NCBI RefSeq assembly: GCF_009936235.1
Contig: NZ_AP022314.1
Span: 2,728,001-2,792,000 of the forward strand
Origin: Mycobacterium xenopi
GTDB lineage: Bacteria; Actinomycetota; Actinomycetes; Mycobacteriales; Mycobacteriaceae
Length of the DNA: 64,000 bases
Reading direction: 5' to 3'
Position numbers and translations under genes: made by a program. Under the pieces are notes generated by a model. The model searched no databases, was not told the DNA's origin, and saw only the letters and a program-made list of their open reading frames with translations. Positions 30,311 through 40,816 of the stretch are shown here, piece after piece. Every line of letters starts with the position of its first letter. Within the stretch, counting starts at the first letter, position 1.

Positions 30311-33286
30311 TCAGTGTGTGCCGCCCAGCTCGGTGCGCGCCGCGGCGGTCAACCGGCGGAACTGGTTGGCGGCCGGGTCGAAATACCACGCGTGGCGTCC
30401 CGGTTTGGGAATCCCGGCGGCCCGCAACGCGCTGACGGTGGGCCGGTAGGTGGCGCTCAGCGTCATCTCGGGCACGACGTGCACGATGTCGGGTCCGACG
30501 CCGATCGGCGGCATCTTCGCGATGGCCTCGGTGAGGTCGGCGGCGGTGATGCTGGCGCCCGGCCGCAGCGTCACCGCCGACACGGCCACTTGTCGGCCCC
30601 GCACCGGCACGCCGTAGGTCACGGCGAGGTCGACCCCGTTGATGAAGCCCAGCGCGTCGGTGATCGGCTCGCAATAGACGATTCCGCGCGCGGTGCGGAT
30701 AACCGAGCCGCGCCGACCCACCAACCAGTAATCCCCATCTGCGTCGCGGCGGAACAGGTACTCGGTCGATATCCAGGTATCGGCCGGCGCGAACACGCCG
30801 CGTTTGACCGAGGCGCTCGGGTCGATCGGCCCGCGCGGCTGGGCCAGCAACACGCCCACTTCGTCGGTGTCGGCGACCTGCACAAACCCGCGGTCGTTTT
30901 CCAGGATCAGGTCGTGCTCGGCGTCGTAGGCGCCCAGCTCAACGTGCCCGGCGCCCGGCAGCGGGCGGCCTTTGCTGCCGATCTTGGCACCGGAAACGTT
31001 GGCCAGCACGGCCTGCCCATCGGTGGTGGCGAAGAACTCGACGACGTGGGCGGGGGCGAAGGCGTCGATGACGCGCTGCCACAAGCCCGTTGGCATCCCC
31101 GAGCCGATGAACAGCCGCACAGGGTGGTTGCCGTGCAAGGCAAATGCCCGGTCGTCGACAACCTCGCGCAACATCGCCCAGGTATAGGACACCACGGTGA
31201 CCCCGTACTGCCGGACCTCGGCGACGAACCGGTCCGGGCGCAGCCCGCGCGACAGCGCGATACGGGCGCCGCCCACCACCGCGCCCCCCAGACTGACCAG
31301 CAAACCGGATTCGTGGTGCAGCGGGGTCAGGCAGTACACGGTGTCCCCCTGGCCCAGGGCAGCGGTCGAGGCGGTCCCGAACGCGGACAATGCCCAGCGA
31401 TAGTTGGTGATCTGCTTGGCCACCAACTCCCCGCTAGCGGTGGTGGTGAACCCGATGAACGCCAGATCCCGCGCCAGCCCCGGATTCTGCCGGTACCACG
31501 CGGGAAGCTCGACCGCGTCCGGGTCGATCTTTTCCATGTCAATGACGTCGGCGTCCTCGGGAAGATGCAGGTCGCGTGATTCGCCGCCACCCAGGACCAA
31601 CACGTGGCCGGGCAATTGGCGCGCGGTGTCGAGATTGGTCGGGTCAGCGATGATCTCGCTGACACCACCGATCCGTGCTTCGGCGACCAGGTCACTGTCG
31701 GGCTGCATCAGCACCGCGACCGCTCCGAGCCGCGACAGTGCGGCGATGGCGACCAGTGCACTCGGCCGGGTTTCCATCAGCACACCGACGTGATCGCCCT
31801 GCCGCACCCCGACTTCGATTAAGCCGCGCACCACGTTGTTGATGCGCCGGTTGACCGCCTCGTAGGTGTGGACTCGCCCGTCGAATAGCAGGAATTCACC
31901 GTGTGGCGAATCGTGAGCTTGTTCGTCGATGATCCTGCCGAGAGAGATCCGGGTGTGATCGTTGATCTGGCCCAACCGGGCCAGTCTCGGCAGTGTGCGC
32001 ACGGTTTCCGCGGCCAGGGTGCGCACCGACTTGTTGGCCGCGACCACAGCGTCGGCCGCACCACGGGCCAGTGTCAGCGCCATCTCCGAAGCCTCCCCGA
32101 CACCGTGCACAACCCGGGACCTCAACGCGACGCCAGATTGGGTTGGCTCGACCGGCCGCTCGACCATCGGCGTGATGTCGGCCGGCTTGTCCCCGGACCC
32201 AGAGATCCACAGCACCCAGGCCGCGACGGTCGGCCAGGTTTGCTGCGCCGCTTTCGACCCGACGACGAGGCCGAAATGCCCTGCGCGCAAAGTGTATTCG
32301 TATACGTCGGCGTTGGGTGCCGCGCGCCGGATGCCTCGTACGGCCGGGGGCTGTCCGATGTCATCCACTTCGCCGACGAAGGCCAGCACCGGACAGGTGA
32401 TATCGGTGAGGGTGACCAGTTGACCGTTGATCGCGAAACCACCGGTCATCATCCGGTTGTGCGCGATGAACTGCTTGAGCAGCTCCGAAACCGCCGGCCC
32501 GGACCACGCGATCCAGCCTTCGGACTCCAGAAATCTGCGCTGCGGCTCGCGCGGCAGCAACGCTTCACGGTCGTGCAGCTGCCGCAGGAAGTCGATACGG
32601 GCCTTGGCCGTTTTGAGCGGGTCGAGAAGCTGAAAACCTGTGCGCGCCAACCAGCTCGGGATGGCCAGGCGATTGAAAACATGGTCCGCCATAAAATTGG
32701 CGGCCGTCGCGGCCAGGTTGGGCGGAACACCCATCGGCAGAGCAGCCAGGGTATCCACCGGCGACCCGAAGGTCACGATGCTGGCGATGGTCTTCGAATG
32801 ACGATACGCGGCCGCCTGGTAGCAGAACATGCCGCCTTGGGAGTAGCCCGCCAGGTGGACGTCCTGGCCGGTGACGTCGGCCGTCGTGTCGACGGCTTGA
32901 CTGAGCGCGACGACGTGGTCGGCCAGGTTGCGGCGCATGCCGCCCTCGACTTTGTCGGGTTCGCCGAAGTCGATGACCCACGGATCCAGCCCCGCCGCAT
33001 GCAGAATGCCGACCGCGCCTTCCTGCCGGGTGACGTCCCACATGTTGGCCGACATCATCATCGGATGCACCAACAGCACCGGAGGGCCAGCCGGCGGTTG
33101 GCCGGGACGCGTGTCCGGCGGGAAATAGCGCCGCAGCTTGTACATGGATACGCTTTCGATGATCTGAAAGGGCGACGACGCCGTGCCGGTCTCCAGCCCA
33201 CCCAGGCGCAAGACCTCCAGGCCGTTCTGCGCCGTCGCCATCAGACGCTCGACCGGCCGCATGATCGCTGAAAGTTTCAGATCCAC
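30311..33286 (-). CDS. Bifunctional lipase/acyl-CoA synthetase fusion
   Basis: Protein of 991 aa, matching Rv1683. The N-terminal half (about 1–380) is an alpha/beta hydrolase of the PHA-synthase type, with lid-side PVLLVHPMMMSANMWD, nucleophile motif AGYSQGGMFCYQ, Asp in FVGEVDDIG and His in RAGHFGLV. The C-terminal half (about 440–991) is an AMP-binding acyl-CoA synthetase with FTTTASGELVAKQ and YLFRRDADGDYWLVGR. The orthologue was described as a triacylglycerol hydrolase/synthetase. The GTG start has a GGGAGG ribosome site. In H37Rv a large pks block separates it from argH; here the two are 194 bp apart. Confidence 0.93.
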   Translation of the reverse strand: MDLKLSAIMRPVERLMATAQNGLEVLRLGGLETGTASSPFQIIESVSMYKLRRYFPPDTRPGQPPAGPPVLLVHPMMMSANMWDVTRQEGAVGILHAAGLDPWVIDFGEPDKVEGGMRRNLADHVVALSQAVDTTADVTGQDVHLAGYSQGGMFCYQAAAYRHSKTIASIVTFGSPVDTLAALPMGVPPNLAATAANFMADHVFNRLAIPSWLARTGFQLLDPLKTAKARIDFLRQLHDREALLPREPQRRFLESEGWIAWSGPAVSELLKQFIAHNRMMTGGFAINGQLVTLTDITCPVLAFVGEVDDIGQPPAVRGIRRAAPNADVYEYTLRAGHFGLVVGSKAAQQTWPTVAAWVLWISGSGDKPADITPMVERPVEPTQSGVALRSRVVHGVGEASEMALTLARGAADAVVAANKSVRTLAAETVRTLPRLARLGQINDHTRISLGRIIDEQAHDSPHGEFLLFDGRVHTYEAVNRRINNVVRGLIEVGVRQGDHVGVLMETRPSALVAIAALSRLGAVAVLMQPDSDLVAEARIGGVSEIIADPTNLDTARQLPGHVLVLGGGESRDLHLPEDADVIDMEKIDPDAVELPAWYRQNPGLARDLAFIGFTTTASGELVAKQITNYRWALSAFGTASTAALGQGDTVYCLTPLHHESGLLVSLGGAVVGGARIALSRGLRPDRFVAEVRQYGVTVVSYTWAMLREVVDDRAFALHGNHPVRLFIGSGMPTGLWQRVIDAFAPAHVVEFFATTDGQAVLANVSGAKIGSKGRPLPGAGHVELGAYDAEHDLILENDRGFVQVADTDEVGVLLAQPRGPIDPSASVKRGVFAPADTWISTEYLFRRDADGDYWLVGRRGSVIRTARGIVYCEPITDALGFINGVDLAVTYGVPVRGRQVAVSAVTLRPGASITAADLTEAIAKMPPIGVGPDIVHVVPEMTLSATYRPTVSALRAAGIPKPGRHAWYFDPAANQFRRLTAAARTELGGTH

Positions 33287-33480
33287 CTGCTGCCTCCCGT
33301 TTCAAGTATTCCTGCTGCAGGCGGACCTGACAGCGTGGTCATCATGGCACATTTGCCGCTCCGGGCCGCGGCTTTGACCATCGCGGATGAACCATTGGGA
33401 GCGGCACGGTAGCGGCTTGGTCGCGGGCTGCGGACCGGGTTTGCTCGACAGTCCGCTGCGGCACGCTCAGCGAGGGCTCC

Positions 33481-34887
33481 TCAACAACGCAACCGCTGGC
33501 GCAGCCGGGCGGCGACCTCGCGCACGCCGTCCAACTGCTTGGCGACCCGGATCGGCGCCGTGCCCCCGCGCGCGTCGCGCGAGGCGACCGAACCTTCGAT
33601 CGTCAGCACCTGACGGACATCAGGGGTCAGCGCAGGGTTGATCGAGGCCAGATCTTCGTCGGTCAGTTCGTCAAGGCCGACGCCGCGCCGCTCTGCTTCG
33701 CGGACCGCCGCACCGGCCGCCTCATGCGCCGCGCGGAAAGGCACGCCTTGTCGCACAAGCCATTCCGCCATATCGGTGGCCAGGGTGTAGCCTGCGTCCG
33801 CCAGCGCCGCCATCCGCTCCACGTTGAAAGTCGCGCTGCCGACCAGGCCAGCCATCGCCGGCAGAAGTAGTTCTAGCTGCGCCACCGCGTCGAACAACGG
33901 CTCTTTATCCTCTTGCAGATCCCGGTTGTAGGCCAGCGGCAACCCTTTCAGCGTGGCCAGCAATCCCGCCAGGTTGCCGATCAACCGGCCAGCCTTGCCG
34001 CGGGCGAGCTCGGCGATGTCCGGGTTTTTCTTCTGCGGCATGATCGAACTGCCCGTCGACCATGCGTCGTGCAGCGTGACGTACCCGAACTCCGTTGAGC
34101 TCCAAATAATGATGTCCTCAGCGAGCCGGGACAGGTCGACCGCGATCATCGCGAACACGAACGCCGCTTCGGCGGCGAAATCCCTGGCCGCGGTCGCGTC
34201 GATCGAATTGTCGGCGGCTGCCGAGAAGCCGAGCTCTTCTGCGACCACATCAGGATCGAGCCCCAGCGACGAGCCCGCCAGCGCGCCCGATCCGTACGGC
34301 GAAATCGCGGTGCGCTCGTCGAAGTCGATGATCCGGTCGACGTCGCGCAACAGCGGATGGGCGTGCGCCAGCAGATGGTGGGCCAACAGGATCGGCTGCG
34401 CGGATTGCAAGTGTGTTTTGCCCGGCATGACCGCGGTCGGGTGGGCGGCGGCCTGGTCGGTGAGCGCGGTGATCACGTCGAACACGCCGGCGGCGACGCA
34501 CCGCACCGCGTCGCGCAGCCACATCCGAAACAGCGTGGCCACCTGGTCGTTTCGCGACCGGCCGCCCGCAGCCGCCGCCCAGGTCCGAGCCGACCCGCTC
34601 GATCAGGCCGCGCTCCAACGCGGCGTGCACGTCCTCGTCGGTGTCCAGCGGCCGGAAGCTGCCGTCGGCCACGTCGTGGGCGAGGCCCTCCAGCGCGGCC
34701 AGCAGCCCGTTGCATTGTTCCTCGCTGAGCAGCCCGGCCCGAAACAATACCCTGGCATGCGCTTTCGACGCCGCGATGTCGTAGGGTGCCAGTACCCAGT
34801 CGAAGTGGGTGGAGCGGCTAAGTGCGGCCAACGCATCCGATGGCCTGTCGGCGAAACGCCCACCCCACAGCGATCCCTCGTTAGTGC

Positions 34888-34891
<4 letters not shown>
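33481..34891 (-). pseudogene. argH: Argininosuccinate lyase, frameshifted
   Basis: Codes for the last arginine-pathway step (argininosuccinate to arginine and fumarate), but the frame is broken. The N-terminal part (from the ATG at 34891) reads normally to LIERVGSDLGG. The rest, including SSIMPQKKNPDIAEL (the family signature), is in another frame from about 34560. Restoring one base in each of two GGCC sites near 34563 and 34574 recovers RLRAGRSRNDQVA and a full 470-aa protein (1411 bp present, 1413 expected). This may be a sequence error or a true lesion. The start overlaps the argG stop in ATGA. Confidence 0.9.
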
Positions 34892-36096
<1,205 letters not shown>

Positions 36097-36113
36097 GAGC
36101 CAATCTCCTTATC

Positions 36114-36608
36114 TCACTTGAGGCTTTGCAGCGTGGCGGCCAGCTCGGCGCCGGTCATCGGTTCGCGGGCTGCCACAAAGATGGTGTCGTCGCCGGCAAT
36201 GGTTCCGACGACGTACGGCAGAGCCGCGCGGTCGATGGCGCTGGCCAGGTAGTCGGCGGCGCCGGGCGGGGTGCGCAGCACGGCGAGGTTTCCGGTGGCG
36301 TCGGTGGACACCAGCAGCTCGCCGAGCAGCCGCGACAGCCGCCCGGTGCCACCCGAGACTGCGCGCACCGGGCTGCCGTCTTCGGGGACGACGTACACGC
36401 CGACACCGCCGTCCGCGCCCCGCAGCTTCACCGCGCCGAGTTCCTCGAGATCGCGCGAGAGCGTGGCCTGGGTGACCTCGATCCCCTCGGCGGCCAGCCG
36501 CTCGGCCAACTCACTTTGGCTGCGCACCGATTGCGACGACAGAATCGCCACGATGCGGGCCTGTCGGCCGGCGCGGGTAATTTCGGGTGTGGTTTTCGAA
36601 CGGGTCAT
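36114..36608 (-). CDS. argR: Arginine repressor
   Basis: Protein of 164 aa. The N-terminal winged helix (RQARIVAILSSQSVRSQSELAERLAAEGIEVTQATLSRDLEELG) binds ARG boxes. The C-terminal domain, with the hexamer/arginine-binding motif VVGTIAGDDTIFVA, senses arginine. The ATG at 36608 overlaps the argF stop in ATGA, so the repressor is made with the enzymes it controls. Its likely targets are the dyads upstream of argC. Confidence 0.97.
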   Translation of the reverse strand: MTRSKTTPEITRAGRQARIVAILSSQSVRSQSELAERLAAEGIEVTQATLSRDLEELGAVKLRGADGGVGVYVVPEDGSPVRAVSGGTGRLSRLLGELLVSTDATGNLAVLRTPPGAADYLASAIDRAALPYVVGTIAGDDTIFVAAREPMTGAELAATLQSLK

Positions 36609-37531
36609 CGGGACCGCTCCAACAACCACACGAGCAGCGCCTTTTGGGCGTGCAACCGGTTTTCGGCCTCGTCCCACACCGCGCTGCGCGCACCGTCGAT
36701 CACCTCGTCGGTGATCTCCTGGCCGCGATGTGCCGGAAGGCAATGCAGCACAATCGCGTCCGGGTCGGCCAACGCCAGCAGCTCGGCGTTGACCTGGTAG
36801 CGCCAGAACGGCCGCAGCCGGTCTCGGCCGTCGTCCTCCTGACCCATCGACGTCCAGGTGTCGGTCACCAGGACGTCGGCGCCGTCGGCGGCAGCGCGCG
36901 GGTCGGTGGTCACGGTCACGGACGCGCCGGTGGCCGCGGCGCGCCTTTCGGCGGCGACCCGCACCGCGTTGTCGGGGGCGAAGGTGCCCGGAGCGGCAAT
37001 CGTGACGTGGATGCCGGCAGTGGCACCGCCCAGCAGCAGCGAGTGCGCCATGTTGTTGGCGCCGTCGCCGAAGTAGGACAGCTTGAGGCCGGGCAGCGAC
37101 CCTTTGCGTTCGGTGATCGTCTGCAGGTCGGCCAGCACCTGGCAGGGATGAAACTGGTCGGAGAGCGCGTTGACCACCGGCACGGTGGCAGCCGCGGCCA
37201 TCGCGGTGAGCCGATCCTGCCCGAAGGTGCGCCACACGATCGCATCGACATAGCGGGACAACACTTTTGCAGTGTCACCCAAGGTCTCGTCGCGACCCAG
37301 CTGGGTGCTGCGGGCGTCGACGACCACCGCGTGCCCGCCCAGCTGTGCGATGCCCATCTCGAACGAGAACCGGGTGCGGGTCGAGGTCTTGTCGAAGATG
37401 ACCGCGACGCCACGCGGTCCTTCGAGCGGGCGATGGCTCAGCGGATCTTTCTTCAGTTCGGCTGCCAGCTGGAGGATTTCGGCTTGCTCCGGCGGTGACA
37501 GGTCGTCGTCGCGCAGGAAGTGTCGGGTCAT
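36605..37531 (-). CDS. argF: Ornithine carbamoyltransferase
   Basis: Protein of 308 aa. It forms citrulline from ornithine and carbamoyl phosphate. The carbamoyl-phosphate loop is FDKTSTRTRFSFE (about residue 45), followed by ALSDQFHPCQVLADLQTI and the ornithine-binding HCLPAHRGQEITDEVIDG. The ATG at 37531 overlaps the argD stop in ATGA, and the stop overlaps argR. There is no sign of a catabolic paralogue nearby. Confidence 0.98.
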   Translation of the reverse strand: MTRHFLRDDDLSPPEQAEILQLAAELKKDPLSHRPLEGPRGVAVIFDKTSTRTRFSFEMGIAQLGGHAVVVDARSTQLGRDETLGDTAKVLSRYVDAIVWRTFGQDRLTAMAAAATVPVVNALSDQFHPCQVLADLQTITERKGSLPGLKLSYFGDGANNMAHSLLLGGATAGIHVTIAAPGTFAPDNAVRVAAERRAAATGASVTVTTDPRAAADGADVLVTDTWTSMGQEDDGRDRLRPFWRYQVNAELLALADPDAIVLHCLPAHRGQEITDEVIDGARSAVWDEAENRLHAQKALLVWLLERSR

Positions 37532-38724
37532 GGTGCGCCCCGGGCAGTGTCGAGAATCGCTGGCAGTGCGGTGATGAACGTGTCGATCTGGTGCTCGGTG
37601 ATGATCAGCGGCGGGGCCAATCGGATGACGTCGGGTGCGGCGGCATTCACCAGGAATCCGGCGCTGCGGGCTGCGGTTTCGACTTCCTTGGCTTTCGGCG
37701 CGGTCAGCGCGACACCGCACAACAAGCCACGTCCCCGGACGTGGTCGACGAACGGATGGCCCAGCGATTCGATGCCGTGCCGCAACGACTTGCCCAGCAC
37801 CTCGGCGCGGCGCACCAGATCGTCGGCGGCCAGTACCCGCAGTACCGCCAAGGCCGCTGCGGCGCATACCGGGTTGCCGCCGAAGGTGCTGCCGTGCAGG
37901 CCGGGCGTGAGCAGTTGCCCGGCTGCCCCGACCGCCAGGCACGCCCCGATCGGCAGCCCACCGCCCAGACCCTTGGCCAGCGTCACCACATCCGGGGTGA
38001 TGCCGTCGTGCTGGTGGGCGAAGAACGTGCCGGTGCGGCCCATCCCGGTCTGGACCTCGTCGAGCACCAGCAGCGCACCGTGGCGGCTGGTAATGTCGCG
38101 TGCCGCAACAAGATAGCCGTCGGGCGGGACGACGACACCGCGCTCGCCCATGATCGGCTCCAGAAACACCGCGGCGGTGTCGTCACTTACCGCGGCCGCC
38201 AGCGCGTCGACGTCGCCGTACGGCACGTGGGTGACCTCGCCGGGCAGTGGCTCAAACGGCGCCTGTTTGGCCGGCTGTCCGGTCAGCGCCAGCGAACCCA
38301 TCGTCCGGCCGTGAAAAGCCTCTTGTGCGGCAACGAGTTTGGTGCGGCCGGTGAGCCGCGACAGCTTGAACGCCAGCTCGACGGCCTCGGTGCCGGAGTT
38401 GCAGAAAAAGACCCGTGCGTCAACACCCAGCAGCCCGACCAGCGCCTCGGCCAGCGCGATTGCGGGTTCGGTGGCATACAGGTTCGAGGTGTGGCCCAGC
38501 GTCGACATCTGCTGGCAGACGGCTTCGATCACGGCGGGATGACGATGGCCGAGCACGTTGACCGCGATACCGGCCAGCAGGTCCAGGTAGGACTTGCCGT
38601 CGACGTCGGTGACCAGCGCACCGTCACCACTGGCCAGGGCCACCGGCGGCGTGGCGTAGTTGTTCATCATGACCGCCGACCAGCGCTGCTGCATGGCCGC
38701 GGTGTTGGTCGTCGGGCCGCTCAT
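37528..38724 (-). CDS. argD: Acetylornithine aminotransferase
   Basis: Protein of 398 aa, a class III PLP aminotransferase that converts N-acetylglutamate semialdehyde to acetylornithine. It contains FCNSGTEAVELAFKLSR, HGRTMGSLALTGQ, the cofactor-binding ALLVLDEVQTGMGRTG and the Schiff-base Lys in VTLAKGLGGGLPIG. The ATG overlaps the argB stop, and the stop overlaps argF, both in ATGA. Confidence 0.98.
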   Translation of the reverse strand: MSGPTTNTAAMQQRWSAVMMNNYATPPVALASGDGALVTDVDGKSYLDLLAGIAVNVLGHRHPAVIEAVCQQMSTLGHTSNLYATEPAIALAEALVGLLGVDARVFFCNSGTEAVELAFKLSRLTGRTKLVAAQEAFHGRTMGSLALTGQPAKQAPFEPLPGEVTHVPYGDVDALAAAVSDDTAAVFLEPIMGERGVVVPPDGYLVAARDITSRHGALLVLDEVQTGMGRTGTFFAHQHDGITPDVVTLAKGLGGGLPIGACLAVGAAGQLLTPGLHGSTFGGNPVCAAAALAVLRVLAADDLVRRAEVLGKSLRHGIESLGHPFVDHVRGRGLLCGVALTAPKAKEVETAARSAGFLVNAAAPDVIRLAPPLIITEHQIDTFITALPAILDTARGAP

Positions 38725-39602
38725 GCGCTCACCACCTTGGTCCCGGTGCCTGCATCAGTGAAAAGCTCGACCAGCACGCAATGTTCGACGCGTCCGTCGA
38801 TGACATGTGCGCTGGGCACCCCGCCGGCGACGGCACGCAGACACGCCTCGACTTTGGGGATCATCCCGGTCTGCAGGCTCGGCAGCAGCCGGCTAAGCGT
38901 GGCCGTGTCGATTTCGCTGACCAGCGAATCCCGGTCCGGCCAGCGGGTGTAGACCCCTTCGACGTCGGTGAGCACCAATAGCTTTTCGGCCCCCAGCGCT
39001 TCGGCCAGCGCCGCCGCTGCGGTGTCGGCGTTGATGTTGTACACCACGCCGTCGGTATCCGGCGCGAGGGTGGACACCACCGGAATACGGCGCGCCGCAA
39101 TCAGATCGAGCACCGCCGCGGAGTTGACCTGCGCGACGTCGCCGACCAGTCCGATGTCGGTGACCACACCGTCGACGGTCACGCTGCGGCGCACTGCGGT
39201 GAACAGCTGGGCGTCCTCGCCGGTGATACCGACGGCGTAGGGTCCGTGTGCGTTGATCAGGTTGACCAGTTCCCGGCCCACTTGACCGAACAACACCATC
39301 CTCGCGACATCGAGCACTTCCGGTGTGGTGACGCGGAATCCGCCCTTGAAGTCACCGGCGATGCCCAGTCGCTGCAGCATCGCCGTGATCTGCGGCCCGC
39401 CGCCGTGTACGACGACGGGATGGATGCCGCAGTTGCGCAAAAACGCCATGTCGGCAGCGAACGCGTGCTTGAGCCTGTCGTCGGTCATCGCGTTGCCACC
39501 GTATTTGACGACGACGATCTTGCCGTGCAGCTGTTTGAGCCAGGGCAGCGCTTCGGCGAGCACCTGGGCTTTGACCTGCGTGGGCAATGCGCTGGTGGTC
39601 AT
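38721..39602 (-). CDS. argB: Acetylglutamate kinase
   Basis: Protein of 293 aa. It phosphorylates N-acetylglutamate, the usual arginine feedback point. Motifs of the amino-acid kinase fold are IVVVKYGGNAM, VVVHGGGPQI, VYNINADTAAAALAEAL and GMIPKVEACLRAV. The ATG at 39602 overlaps the argJ stop in ATGA, and the stop overlaps argD. Confidence 0.98.
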   Translation of the reverse strand: MTTSALPTQVKAQVLAEALPWLKQLHGKIVVVKYGGNAMTDDRLKHAFAADMAFLRNCGIHPVVVHGGGPQITAMLQRLGIAGDFKGGFRVTTPEVLDVARMVLFGQVGRELVNLINAHGPYAVGITGEDAQLFTAVRRSVTVDGVVTDIGLVGDVAQVNSAAVLDLIAARRIPVVSTLAPDTDGVVYNINADTAAAALAEALGAEKLLVLTDVEGVYTRWPDRDSLVSEIDTATLSRLLPSLQTGMIPKVEACLRAVAGGVPSAHVIDGRVEHCVLVELFTDAGTGTKVVSA

Positions 39603-40816
39603 GAGCTGTACGCCGAATTCTCTTCGACATAGCCGTGCGACAAGTCGGTGGTGCGGATTGCGGCCTGACCGTTGCCTATCCCGAGGTCGACGCTGATCGC
39701 GATGTCCGCCGCCGACAAGTCCACATCCCGTGCTCCCGGCGCTCCCATACCGTTGAGGCACACCGGAAAGCCGTTGAACGACACTGCAATCCGATCCGGG
39801 TCGAGCGTCACCGGCGCCATGCCGACGGCGGCGATCACCCGGCCCCAGTTCGGGTCGGACCCGAACATCGCGGTCTTGACCAGACTGTCGCGGGCGATCG
39901 CCCGCGCGGCGGTGACGGCGTCGTCGTCGCTGGCCGCACCGGTCACGGCGACCGTGATGCGTTTGGTGACGCCCTCGGCGTCGGCCTGCAGCTGCGCACA
40001 CAGGTCGTCGCACACCCGCTGCACGGCATCGTCGAGATCGGCTTGGCTGGGCGCGATTTCACTGGCGCCCGAGGCGAGCAACAACACGGTGTCGTTGGTG
40101 GAGCAGCTGCCGTCGACGTCGAGGCGGTCGAAGGTGAGCGCGGCGGCGCGGCGCAGCGCGTGGTCAAGTGCCGCCGCCGCCTCCGCGACCGCGTCGGTGG
40201 TCAGTACGCACAGCATCGTGGCCAGCGACGGCGCCAGCATCCCGGCGCCCTTGGCCATCCCGCCGACGGTCCAGTTTCCGGGATGGTGCAACGCCACCTG
40301 TTTGGGCACCGTGTCGGTGGTCATGATGGCCCGGGCCGCGTGCTCTCCGCCGGTGAGCCCGCCCGCCATTTCGTGCACCACTTCCTGAACGCCGGCCAGC
40401 ACCTTGTCCATCGGCAGCCGGTCGCCGATGAGCCCCGTGGAGCAGACGGCGACCTCGATCGCCCCGGTCTCGCTGCCCCAGTCCGACAACGCGGCGGCGA
40501 CGGCCTCCGCGGTGGCGTGCGTGTCTTGGAAACCGGGCGGCCCGGTGCAGGCGTTGGCTCCCCCGGAGTTGAGGATCACGGCGCGCAGCCGTCCGGTGGT
40601 CAGCACCTGCTGGGTCCACAGCACCGGCGCCGCCTTGACCCGGTTGCGGGTGAAAACGCCTGCCGCGGCATGGTCGGGGCCCTCGTTGAAGACCAGCGCC
40701 AGATCCAGCGCCCCGGAAGACTTGATCCCGGCGGCGATGCCGGCGGCGCGAAAGCCTTCTGGCGCCGTCACACCCTGGTTGCGCACCAGCCGCACGGCGT
40801 CGGCCACGTCGGTCAC
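39599..40816 (-). CDS. argJ: Glutamate N-acetyltransferase/ornithine acetyltransferase
   Basis: Protein of 405 aa. It recycles the acetyl group from acetylornithine to glutamate. The self-cleavage site GMAKGAGMLAPSLATMLCVLTTDA contains the ATML motif, whose Thr becomes the N-terminal nucleophile of the beta chain. C-terminal features include FGSDPNWGRVIAAVG and the end SHGYVEENSAYSS. The GTG start overlaps the argC stop in GTGA. No argA is needed when ArgJ is bifunctional. Confidence 0.98.
   Translation of the reverse strand: MTDVADAVRLVRNQGVTAPEGFRAAGIAAGIKSSGALDLALVFNEGPDHAAAGVFTRNRVKAAPVLWTQQVLTTGRLRAVILNSGGANACTGPPGFQDTHATAEAVAAALSDWGSETGAIEVAVCSTGLIGDRLPMDKVLAGVQEVVHEMAGGLTGGEHAARAIMTTDTVPKQVALHHPGNWTVGGMAKGAGMLAPSLATMLCVLTTDAVAEAAAALDHALRRAAALTFDRLDVDGSCSTNDTVLLLASGASEIAPSQADLDDAVQRVCDDLCAQLQADAEGVTKRITVAVTGAASDDDAVTAARAIARDSLVKTAMFGSDPNWGRVIAAVGMAPVTLDPDRIAVSFNGFPVCLNGMGAPGARDVDLSAADIAISVDLGIGNGQAAIRTTDLSHGYVEENSAYSS

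Noticed and set aside
31901..33271. 456-codon plus-strand open frame opposite the lipase/acyl-CoA synthetase.
   Set aside because: Antisense to a well-supported 991-aa gene; composition (Arg/His/Gln-rich) is that of a reverse-frame shadow.
34540..34600. Programmed frameshift in argH.
   Set aside because: No slippery heptamer or downstream structure typical of recoding; two separate base losses explain the break, and argH is not known to use recoding.
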